A DNA stretch of 64,000 bases from Planctomycetales bacterium ZRK34 (GTDB lineage: Bacteria > Planctomycetota > Phycisphaerae > Phycisphaerales > Zrk34): contig CP050848.1 of the NCBI GenBank assembly GCA_014873095.1, positions 4,151,850 to 4,215,849 of the forward strand. The letters are read 5' to 3'. The notes beneath the pieces are model-generated. The model did no database searches, had not been told where the DNA came from, and worked only from the letters and a program-made list of their open reading frames with translations. This document shows positions 43,777 to 50,865 of the stretch, piece by piece. Position 1 is the first letter of the stretch; each line of letters begins with the position of its first letter. The position numbers and the translations under genes were made by a program.

Positions 43777-44487
43777 TCAATACCAGTACGACACCGTCGC
43801 ATAGGTGAAACGGTGAGCCAGGTCATGGCCTTCGATCCATTGGACGCTGCCGTCGAGCATGGCGTGATGCGAACCGAGCACCTCGTCGCCGTCGACATAC
43901 AGGTGATTGGCGCCCCAGCGGATTGACGATTTGCCTGTGACGAAGCTGCCGACGGGGTATTGCCGATTCAGGTCGGTCCATATCCACGGCACGACCGGTC
44001 GATCCGACAGTCGCAGTGCGAACACGGGATTGGGTGTGTCGGGCGCGACCTGGTTTTTGATGGAGGCGTTCAGCTTTGGCCGGCCGGCAAAACCGAAGTA
44101 CCCGATGACGACGTTGCCGTTGTAGAGATCGATCCAGAACTCGTCGGCGTTCCATGTGTCGTTGGTGGGGGAGTAGAACGATTCACGGTGGAGGCCGAAG
44201 CTTTCGCCGAACCAGTCGCGTTTGGATGGCTTTACGAAATACGGTCGCCCTTCGCCGCCGTCGACCTCGTTGATTTCGATCGTGCCCATGTTGGGGATAT
44301 TGCCGAACAGATCGGTCGCCGCTGTGAACGAAGCCGTTGTGAGCATGCGCACCTGGACGCCGCATTTGGTCTCTTTGGCGATCTGCACCGATCGACGAAT
44401 CGACGGGATGAGTATCGCCACCAACGCAACAATGATTGAAACGACCACGATTAATTCGACGAGCGTAAAACCCGGTCGATGACGCAT
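43777..44487 (-). CDS. Prepilin-type exported protein (type II secretion/pseudopilin-like)
   Basis: The product is 236 aa from the ATG complementary to 44485-44487, preceded by AGGA. RHRPGFTLVELIVVVSIIVA is a classic prepilin leader: cleavage after Gly, N-methyl-Phe, Glu at +5, hydrophobic helix. The body contains DEFWIDLYNGNVVIGYFGFA and a tail with HHAMLDGSVQWIEGHDLAHR; a HxxxxDGSVQW motif is usual in planctomycete prepilin-like proteins (the H-x9-DG type). Many such proteins occur per genome and are probably secreted or part of surface fibres. It lies between the sulfatase and DUF4159 genes in the sigma-led run. Confidence 0.88.
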   Translation of the reverse strand: MRHRPGFTLVELIVVVSIIVALVAILIPSIRRSVQIAKETKCGVQVRMLTTASFTAATDLFGNIPNMGTIEINEVDGGEGRPYFVKPSKRDWFGESFGLHRESFYSPTNDTWNADEFWIDLYNGNVVIGYFGFAGRPKLNASIKNQVAPDTPNPVFALRLSDRPVVPWIWTDLNRQYPVGSFVTGKSSIRWGANHLYVDGDEVLGSHHAMLDGSVQWIEGHDLAHRFTYATVSYWY

Positions 44488-44767
44488 GGCGATGAGTCCT
44501 TGTGCATGAATGAACAGAGTGAACAGACATCGCTTGAATCCAATGGGTCGTTCGCCGGTTACAGCGAACGGCCACATGCAGGCGGGAAGGCGGGCCCGTG
44601 CATCAAGGCGCGAGCTTGTGGGACGGATCGTTGCTCGGGTTCATCGCGTGCGGGGCCTGCAACCGGTTTGCGTACGATGATCGCTGGATGCACCACATGC
44701 GTCGGAGCATCTTGCACCTGAGTTCCTGTGATTGCGAAGTTGTCGAGAACGCGGTCCGGCTGGTGGC

Positions 44768-46249
44768 TCAGTAATCCTCGCCGTTCAGGCTGTTGACGAC
44801 TGAGGCCCGCCACTGCTCGAAAGCCGCTTCCATGGTTTTGACACGATCGGGATGATCCGCAGCCAGGTCGTGCTCTTCCAACGGGTCTTCAGCCAGGTTG
44901 TACAGTTCGACCGTGATGGTCTTGGCGCGGCGTGCCTTGTTTCGATACAGCTTCCAGGGCCAGTCGGTCCAGGCGCCGGTTCCACCACGTTTGCCGGCGA
45001 ACAGGTCGGCAGGATATTGGCCGTGTTTGCCGGCGTTTTTCCACACTTCCCGTAATTTCTGGAAGGACTTGTCGTCGATGTCATCGGCGTCGCGCCCCTG
45101 ATCCTGACCGCGCTTGAGTGTGGTCAGAACCTCCTGGCTGTTCATCCGATGCCCGGGCGTGCCGTAGACCCAGAAACCCATGGGTTGCGGGCGAGCGGAC
45201 ATGCTTCCTTCAAGGACGGGGATCAGACTCATGCCGTCCATCGGGCGCGTGTGCTGCGACTTGAGGCCGGCGATTTCGAGAAACGTCGGATAGAAGTCGA
45301 GCGTGCTACACGGCACATCGATGACGCGATGCCCGGGATAACGTGCGGGCCATTCGAGCAGGCCGGGCACACGGAGCCCGCCTTCGTAGAGAGAGCCTTT
45401 TTTGCCGCGGCCGCCGGTGGACTTCTTTTCCGTGCCGCCGTTGTCGCTGATGTACCAGAGGATCGTGTTGTCACGGATGCCCATCTCGCGGATCGAATCG
45501 CGCAGTTTGCCGAACGCATGATCCATGCCGGTGATTTCACACAGCCAGCCGATGTTGCCGCCTTTGTCCTTGGGCGGTTCATTCGGATAGAGCGCACGCA
45601 GTTCATCGGTGCCCTGATAAGGCGAGTGGGGCGAGCCGAACCAGATGAAACACATGAACGGTTTGTCGGTTTGGGACTGGCGTTTTATGAAGTCGATCGC
45701 CGCGTCGACGGTGGCCATCGAGCCTTCGCCCTGGGTCTGGACGACGGTTCCGTTGTGGCTGAACAGCGGATCGTTTTCGTAGAAGTTTGGAGAGGAATAC
45801 CACTCGTCAAAACCGAAAGCCGAGGGGTTGGTATTGTCACCTTTGAAGACGGAGCCGACGTGCCACTTGCCGAAGTGGGAGGTCACGTAACCGGCCCGCT
45901 TCATTTCCTGTGCGATGCTGATTTCCTTGGGGTTGATCGGCAGCCCCGGAACGAAAATCCCGTAGCGGTTGGGATGTCTGCCGGTGAGGATGCTGCCGCG
46001 CGTGGGCGAGCAACTCGGCGCCGCCGAATAGAAATGATCGAACCGGATCGCTTCGGCGGCCATGCGATCGAAGTTGGGGGTCTTGAGCCTGGGGTGGCCG
46101 TAGTACCCCATGTCGCCCCAGCCCTGATCGTCGGCCATGACCAGGACGATGTTTGGCAACCGCCTGGCGGGCTCGGCGCTCTGGGCCGAACGCCAGGTAA
46201 ACGGTACAAGCACGACGCCCAGCAGGAATATCGTCAATAGCTGTTTCAC
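44768..46249 (-). CDS. Secreted formylglycine-dependent sulfatase
   Basis: The product is 493 aa from a GTG complementary to 46247-46249, so that a signal peptide (QLLTIFLLGVVLVPFTW) is first; an ATG 14 codons earlier is the alternative. VMADDQGWGDMGYYG gives the two metal-binding Asp, and SAAPSCSPTRGSILTGRHPN is the C-x-P-x-R motif whose Cys (residue 80) is oxidised to formylglycine. HFGKWHVG and WYISDNGGTEKK (D-N for Ca2+) are further active-site blocks. It removes sulfate from a polysaccharide or glycosaminoglycan. The gene follows the FecR-LamG gene, so it may be part of an ECF-controlled sulfated-glycan response. A formylglycine-generating enzyme must be encoded elsewhere. Confidence 0.93.
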   Translation of the reverse strand: MKQLLTIFLLGVVLVPFTWRSAQSAEPARRLPNIVLVMADDQGWGDMGYYGHPRLKTPNFDRMAAEAIRFDHFYSAAPSCSPTRGSILTGRHPNRYGIFVPGLPINPKEISIAQEMKRAGYVTSHFGKWHVGSVFKGDNTNPSAFGFDEWYSSPNFYENDPLFSHNGTVVQTQGEGSMATVDAAIDFIKRQSQTDKPFMCFIWFGSPHSPYQGTDELRALYPNEPPKDKGGNIGWLCEITGMDHAFGKLRDSIREMGIRDNTILWYISDNGGTEKKSTGGRGKKGSLYEGGLRVPGLLEWPARYPGHRVIDVPCSTLDFYPTFLEIAGLKSQHTRPMDGMSLIPVLEGSMSARPQPMGFWVYGTPGHRMNSQEVLTTLKRGQDQGRDADDIDDKSFQKLREVWKNAGKHGQYPADLFAGKRGGTGAWTDWPWKLYRNKARRAKTITVELYNLAEDPLEEHDLAADHPDRVKTMEAAFEQWRASVVNSLNGEDY

Positions 46250-46407
46250 AGATACATCTCGCTTTGTTGCTTGAAGGGGGAACGCAACCACGCATCGGCG
46301 GCCGCTTGACCAGTTGTGCAGACGTTTAAAACTCGAAATCTGATGGGACTGTTCCTTTGCTGTGGCCGATGCATTCGGCCGGTCCGGTCAGTGGGCATTT
46401 CATCGGA

Positions 46408-47874
46408 TCATGGCGACCGCGTCGCGCCCTGGATCAAGACGCCGATCTGTGATTCGGTCAGCGCGGTGTCGAAGACGTACAACTCGTCGATTTCACCAGC
46501 GAATGAGCTGTTGCTCGTTTCGTCGATGTGCTGGCCGATGACGATCGGGCGGGATGCCGGATCAGACACGAGCGTGTTCAACCTCGGGGCCATCTTCTCT
46601 TCGACGAGAGCGCCGTCGATGAATATCTGGGTGTTCTTATCGCGGACGACGACGGCAAGGTGGTGCCATCGACCGTCGGCGAGATCCTGCCCGCCGCGGA
46701 TGTCGCTGCCCACCTGCACGCTGCCCTTGGCGTTGTTGATCAGCAGCGAGACCTGCCATGCATGAGTCGCCGACATCTTGCCCCACCCGATCAGCGGCAT
46801 CTTGGCCTTGATGCTGTCTGCCACAGGGTCGATACGAACCCAGCACGCCACGCTGCGATCCCGAGCGCCTTCGACGCCGGGAACGAGGGTTCTGAGCGCA
46901 TCGCGGTTTCCGTTAAATCTCAACGCATCGCCGAAGCGACCGGCCACGCGCTGCGGATCGCCCTGAAATTCGATGGAAGCGGTCGAAGCATTAAACCTGC
47001 CGCGCTTGCGATCGAAAGGAAGGTACAGCAGGATGCTCTCGGCAAGAGCGGGGTTGACCCCGGTTTCAACCACGTCGGCCATGACGCCGGCGGCGCTGAT
47101 CGCCACGGATCGTCCAGCAAGCAAACGCTGACCTCGTCCCTGAGGGTTGAACACTTCGACCTCGCCCTCATCCACGAAGACCTCCGCCAACCCGTCAACA
47201 CCCACGGAAATGTGAAACACGGTGCCAAGGTCGACCACCCGCACGCCGTTGGGCAGATGGACGGTGAATCCCTTCAAGCCCGGCGGGCATCGGAATCGGG
47301 CTGAGCCCAACTCAAGCGATGCGTTCATCGGATTTCGCATGTGCATCCGCGTTGGGCCGTCCAGTTCGATGCCCACACGGTTGGTCAGCAGGATCTCCGC
47401 GCGCCCGCCGGCCAGTTCGTAACGCCCGGCGGGGTACTCGCCGCCTGCGTAGGTGAAGCTGTCGTCAACGATCAGTTCGCCGGTGGATTCGATAATCGTC
47501 GCGACCGGTGATGTTGATCGTGGCGAGATGTTCTGCTCCGACTGCGAGATGATCAGAAAATAGATCGCGACCGCCGTCGCCAGGATCGCCACGGCCGCGG
47601 CGATGCGCCAGGCCGCAGGCAATCGAAGCACACGAGTCGGCGCAGTGGCATCACGGCTGACGGACTTCGCCGATGATTCGTCGACGACCGGTTCCTTGAA
47701 GTCATCCGAGGTAAACGCCAGTTGATCGACCAGGCTCGATTGAAAACTCGCCAGCGCGATAAATCGCCGTGTATTTTCATGGTCGGCTTTCAACCACGCT
47801 GAAAGCGCCGCGGCATCGGCATCGCTGATTGAACCGTCGAAATAGGCTTCGATGAGCCGGTCGCACTCGTTCAT
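46408..47874 (-). CDS. FecR-type anti-sigma protein with C-terminal LamG domain
   Basis: This 488-aa protein begins with a cytoplasmic anti-sigma-like segment (ECDRLIEAYFDGSISDADAA), then one transmembrane helix (WRIAAAVAILATAVAIYFLI, about 90-110). The periplasmic FecR domain follows (ATIIESTGELIVDDSFTYAG, PNGVRVVDLGTVFHISVG and FVDEGEVEVFNPQG). Its last 200 residues are a concanavalin-like LamG domain (ADGRWHHLAVVVRDKNTQIF and AGEIDELYVFDTALTESQIG), a carbohydrate- or protein-binding fold. Replacing a TonB receptor by a fused LamG sensor is typical of planctomycetes. The start overlaps the sigma gene stop (ATGA), so the pair are coupled and FecR most likely restrains the sigma factor. Confidence 0.88.
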   Translation of the reverse strand: MNECDRLIEAYFDGSISDADAAALSAWLKADHENTRRFIALASFQSSLVDQLAFTSDDFKEPVVDESSAKSVSRDATAPTRVLRLPAAWRIAAAVAILATAVAIYFLIISQSEQNISPRSTSPVATIIESTGELIVDDSFTYAGGEYPAGRYELAGGRAEILLTNRVGIELDGPTRMHMRNPMNASLELGSARFRCPPGLKGFTVHLPNGVRVVDLGTVFHISVGVDGLAEVFVDEGEVEVFNPQGRGQRLLAGRSVAISAAGVMADVVETGVNPALAESILLYLPFDRKRGRFNASTASIEFQGDPQRVAGRFGDALRFNGNRDALRTLVPGVEGARDRSVACWVRIDPVADSIKAKMPLIGWGKMSATHAWQVSLLINNAKGSVQVGSDIRGGQDLADGRWHHLAVVVRDKNTQIFIDGALVEEKMAPRLNTLVSDPASRPIVIGQHIDETSNSSFAGEIDELYVFDTALTESQIGVLIQGATRSP

Positions 47875-48407
47875 GGCGCCACCTCATCGATCTGTGTCTT
47901 TTGAGAGATGCATCGAAGCAGTTGCTTCCGCACGCGCGAGATCGTCTTGTCCACGACGTTGGGCGTCGTGGCGAATTTCACCGCGATGTCTTTTGAGCGT
48001 GCCGACTTGTAATACTTCAGGCGAAGCATTTCCTTGCCGCGGTCATTGAGCCCCTCCATGCATTCGACCAGCGCCTCGGCGATCTCCACGTGTTTGTCCG
48101 CAAACTCGGCGGCGGCATCTGAAAGCGAGGCGAGCAGATCAGCATCGAACACCACCCGGCAGCGCTGCTGATCGCGGTACCAGTGAAGTATCTCGTTGCG
48201 TGCGATCCCGATGACCCATGTTGTGAACGTGGATGATTCGGGGTCGTAGCGATCACGGATCTCGAATGCGGTCATCGCCACACGCTGAACCACGTCTTCA
48301 GCTTCATGGAAGCGCGGCAGCGAGGCCATCACGAAAGCGCCCAGGGCTCTTTGCGACCTCGCCCAGTTCGCGGCAAATTCCCGGTCTGTTAAGGTTCTGC
48401 GTTCCAT
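47871..48407 (-). CDS. ECF-type RNA polymerase sigma factor (planctomycete family)
   Basis: The product is 178 aa. Region 2 is FHEAEDVVQRVAMTAFEIRD with STFTTWVIGIARNEILHWYRD (the W-x-x-x-I-A-R-N signature of region 2.4 to 3), and region 4 is LNDRGKEMLRLKYYKSARSK through VVDKTISRVRKQLLRCI. It is of the group linked to FecR-like proteins in Planctomycetota, Verrucomicrobia and Lentisphaerae. It is translationally coupled to the FecR-LamG gene. Its upstream region and first codons recur in inverted orientation at 48654-48794, upstream of the PEP-CTERM gene. The target genes cannot be read from sequence but probably include its own operon. Confidence 0.92.
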   Translation of the reverse strand: MERRTLTDREFAANWARSQRALGAFVMASLPRFHEAEDVVQRVAMTAFEIRDRYDPESSTFTTWVIGIARNEILHWYRDQQRCRVVFDADLLASLSDAAAEFADKHVEIAEALVECMEGLNDRGKEMLRLKYYKSARSKDIAVKFATTPNVVDKTISRVRKQLLRCISQKTQIDEVAP

Positions 48408-48431
48408 GCGGTGTTGTACCTGCTGGTTGCT

Positions 48432-48485
48432 TCAAGCGTTGATTCCCGAAGTGGCGCAATTCTGACGCGTTCGGCACAAAAAAAA
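48432..48485 (-). promoter_or_regulatory. Conserved element, copy 1, upstream of the sigma factor gene
   Basis: Read on the minus strand from 48485, a run of T is followed by GCCGAACGCGTCAGAATTGC and on to TTGA, ending 24 bases before the sigma ATG. The 44-base core differs from copy 2 (48654-48704, plus strand) at five positions only. It is the likely promoter or operator of the sigma operon; which bases are contacted is unknown. Confidence 0.65.
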
Positions 48486-48653
48486 CAACTCACGGCATGC
48501 CCGTAAGCGCCGGCTGGTCATGGCCATCACAGTATCCTCACCACGCACCTGTACGACAATTACATCATGACGCCTCGGCCCCAAGCGCCGCCTGAGTCCG
48601 TCGGGTTCGACATGCGTACCGAAATGCGGTTGGCGAGTATCGCGCCAGTGAAA

Positions 48654-48704
48654 TTTTTTTGCCGAGCGGGTCAGAATTGCGCCGCTTCGGGAATGAACGA
48701 TTGA
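48654..48704 (+). promoter_or_regulatory. Conserved element, copy 2, upstream of the PEP-CTERM gene
   Basis: The same element as copy 1 with 39 of 44 core bases identical, in the opposite genomic orientation: a T-run (48654-48660), GCCGAGCGGGTCAGAATTGC, CTTCGGGAAT and TTGA. An ATG lies 24 bases after it, as in copy 1, and this opens the short sigma-like frame at 48729. It could drive the PEP-CTERM gene by the same sigma factor. Confidence 0.65.
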
Positions 48705-48728
48705 GGAGCCCTATAGGCAGATCGCCCG

Positions 48729-48794
48729 ATGGAACGTAAAGCCTTAACCGGCAGTGAGTTTTCCGCGAGTTGGGCGTGCTCGCATAAAGCCTGA
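48729..48794 (+). pseudogene. Duplicate of the sigma factor N-terminus, 21 codons then stop
   Basis: The frame MERKALTGSEFSASWACSHK plus one Ala matches the sigma factor's first 21 residues (MERRTLTDREFAANWARSQR, then A) at 11 of 21 positions, and at 48 of 63 bases. It then ends with TGA and TAG. Beyond this no sigma sequence remains, and the PEP-CTERM gene begins 26 bases later. Either a second sigma gene was deleted, or the segment survives as a 21-residue leader peptide in the PEP-CTERM transcript. Confidence 0.6.
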
Positions 48795-48820
48795 TAGCCC
48801 CATTTTGGAGGAACTTGTCG

Positions 48821-49618
48821 ATGAAATTCCAACACACACTTCTGATGGCTGCGGCTGTTGCCCTGATTGGCGGTTCGGTTGTGCAGGCGGCATTGATCGT
48901 CGATTTCGGCGGCACCGAATATGTCTCCGCAAACCAGGTCATGCAGGCCGGCGGATTCGACATCAACGGCGATCCGCTGGCGTTGTACCCGACGACCGAC
49001 TACAACACCGCGGCCACCAGCGCCGTGTTTCACGGACAGCAGGAAGCGTCCGCCGGCAACCAGAATCTCGTCGGCCAGGACGGCGGCGGCGATCGCCTGA
49101 TCTATAAGTGTGACAACGCCGCCTCGCTCACCGCGTTGACGCTGTGGACCTCGGACAACTTCCTGGGCGCCGCGGCGGGCGGGCCCGTCGATCTGCTCTC
49201 AGCATCTGACACCGTGTCGTTCAATGTCGTCACCTATGCCCAGATCAACACCGTGCGACTGGTCGTTCGGATTGCTGATGATTACTACATATCATCGCAG
49301 GCGTTCACAGCCGGGACCGGAACCATGGACGTCGATCCCACCGCCCTGAGTTGGTTCACGTATGATCCGGCCGCCGCGCTGGTCTATTCCAGTGGGAGCG
49401 CGGCGAGTATTGTTTCCGGCGGGGTGATCTCCGGCGTCACTGAAGTCGGCTTCTACGTTGCCCGCACGGATGCCGACGGCACCAGCGGAAACGCCCTGCG
49501 GCTGAACTCCTTCGAAGTGGACGCGACGCCGTCGTCGGTTGTGATCCCCGAGCCTGCCACGCTGGCCATGTTCTGCCTGGGGGCCATCGGCCTGGGCACT
49601 CGTCGCAAGAAACTGTGA
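48821..49618 (+). CDS. PEP-CTERM exported protein
   Basis: This is a 265-aa protein with GGAGG (48807-48811) ahead of ATG 48821. It has a signal peptide (LLMAAAVALIGGSVVQA), a beta-rich body (LTALTLWTSDNFLGAAAGGP, INTVRLVVRIADDYYISSQA) and the standard tail VIPEPATLAMFCLGAIGLGT then RRKKL. Such proteins are exported, processed by an exosortase and often linked to extracellular polymer. The body has no recognised family; many planctomycete paralogues share its form. The upstream region carries the duplicated sigma promoter and N-terminus, suggesting co-regulation with the sigma/FecR-LamG system. Confidence 0.86.
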   Translation: MKFQHTLLMAAAVALIGGSVVQAALIVDFGGTEYVSANQVMQAGGFDINGDPLALYPTTDYNTAATSAVFHGQQEASAGNQNLVGQDGGGDRLIYKCDNAASLTALTLWTSDNFLGAAAGGPVDLLSASDTVSFNVVTYAQINTVRLVVRIADDYYISSQAFTAGTGTMDVDPTALSWFTYDPAAALVYSSGSAASIVSGGVISGVTEVGFYVARTDADGTSGNALRLNSFEVDATPSSVVIPEPATLAMFCLGAIGLGTRRKKL

Positions 49619-49703
49619 CCGAAGGTGCTCCGCTTCAATAATTCATTTCGCCGGGATGGGATCAACAACAACTTGTGTTGCGTGATTGGTTGATCGTTAC
49701 GAC

Positions 49704-49915
49704 ATGCAAGTGGGCGTTGCAGGACTCGAACAGGTGGCAAAAACACGAGAAATACGCCAGGTTCTGACCGATGCGGCGCAAACTGCGGCGCACCCGGCGC
49801 CGAGTTCCCCACTGTGGTCGCTGTGGACCATGACTTGGCCCGGGTGATCGAGGCATGGTCGACTTTGCCCGAGGCGATCAAGCGGGGAATCGTGGCGATG
49901 GTGGTAATTGCTTGA
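49704..49915 (+). pseudogene. Integrase C-terminal tail overlapping a tRNA-derived attachment sequence
   Basis: Two plus-strand frames together read VGVAGLEQVAKTREIRQVLT, DAAQTAAHPAP and then, after a one-base shift near 49826, DLARVIEAWSTLPEAIKRGI with VAMVVIA and a stop (49913-49915). This is the end of planctomycete phage integrases, whose last exon-like segment crosses the attachment site in a tRNA. At 49711-49735 the DNA matches the antisense 3' end of tRNA-Val at 52916 in 21 of 25 bases (TGGGCG..., CAGGACTCGAAC). The catalytic domain is missing, so this is a decayed remnant of an integration event. Confidence 0.55.
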
Positions 49916-49998
49916 CGGTCGCAGGCGAGCGAAAACAATATGCCTGCCGGTTTGAAGTCCGTTCCCTCGGGCGGCCGGCAACTGAGCTTTTGCGTTAG

Positions 49999-50265
49999 AT
50001 GGCCTCAATCACCACCATCGATGATCTTTCCCCGGAAACCGACGCAGCCGTTCGCGCTGCGGTGGCAACCGAATTTCCCGATCGCGATGCACGCATACGA
50101 CTGTGTGCGGACGACCCCAAGCGACAAGTCATTCGAGCATTTCTTCCACTGCCAAAGCTGAAGCCGTCACCGTACGTCATTTACGCGGTAGATCGAAGCG
50201 CTCATGCTGTAGAGCGACTCAAAGGCGATGTCGCTGAGCCGTACAGGATTCCCCACTACAAATGA
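49999..50265 (+). CDS. Small hypothetical protein, 88 aa
   Basis: ATG 49999 opens a frame with balanced composition: DDLSPETDAAVRAAVATEFP, DRDARIRLCADDPKRQVIRA and SPYVIYAVDRSAHAVERLKG. No motif or membrane segment is seen and I do not recognise a family; the second half looks like a compact beta-strand-helix unit. No strong ribosome site precedes it. It sits between an integrase remnant and an IS3 remnant, so it may be a survivor or a fragment of mobile DNA cargo. Confidence 0.45.
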   Translation: MASITTIDDLSPETDAAVRAAVATEFPDRDARIRLCADDPKRQVIRAFLPLPKLKPSPYVIYAVDRSAHAVERLKGDVAEPYRIPHYK

Positions 50266-50509
50266 CCAGCCATCTCACCAACGGATGCAGTTGACCTGCG
50301 ACGCACGCTCACATCGGGTCCACTGTCCTGGCTACCACTCGAACTCTTCCACTGTCGGTATCTGGGTGAAGCTGATCCGAGTCGGGGCCGAGTGTTGTGT
50401 GCCGATCTGGTGTCGACAACGGCAAATAGTCCGGCCAATGATGGGTCAGGCTTGGTCGAGCCGGAGGTGAGGTCGATGGGCGGGCTGTTCGATTGGCCGG
50501 CGGTGACCG

Positions 50510-50640
50510 GTGAGAGATGATAGATACGACCGTGCGGCGCCGTCGCTCGGGGCTGATCAGTTTGGGCGCGCCGCCTCCTTAAGGATCAGCATGTCCAACG
50601 CCTGGTCCGCATGACGCAGCTTCGACACGATCTGTTCCGG
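50510..50640 (-). mobile_element. IS3-family transposase remnant with internal deletion
   Basis: On the minus strand from 50640, PEQIVSKLR matches the N-terminus of IS3 OrfA. It is joined directly to ADQALDMLILKEAARPN, the C-terminus of OrfA, with the HTH and leucine-zipper part missing. In a shifted frame KLISPERRRRTV follows, the usual start of OrfB after OrfA's end. No inverted repeats or OrfB catalytic DDE region remain. The flanks 50266-50509 and 50641-50865 show no gene I can support. Confidence 0.62.
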
Positions 50641-50865
50641 TATGGGGACTACCCCTTGCGCCCACCGTTCGTGGGGAAGTCCAGGTGAGTTGACGCGTCC
50701 CTCGCCACCGGATAGCTTTTTCATGTCTTTTGTGTGTCGACGTCTGGCCCGGCGGAGGCGTCGTCCACACATACAGTACCCCATTCGGACTGGGCAAGTC
50801 GCCATGACGTGCATGACTTGCGTCCATTGGGCCCTCCCACACTCCGCCGCACAACACGGTGTTCC

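Noticed and set aside
44549-44570. 7-bp inverted repeat CGTTCGC/GCGAACG upstream of the prepilin gene
   Set aside because: Short, without T-run or position relative to a recognisable promoter; too weak to call.
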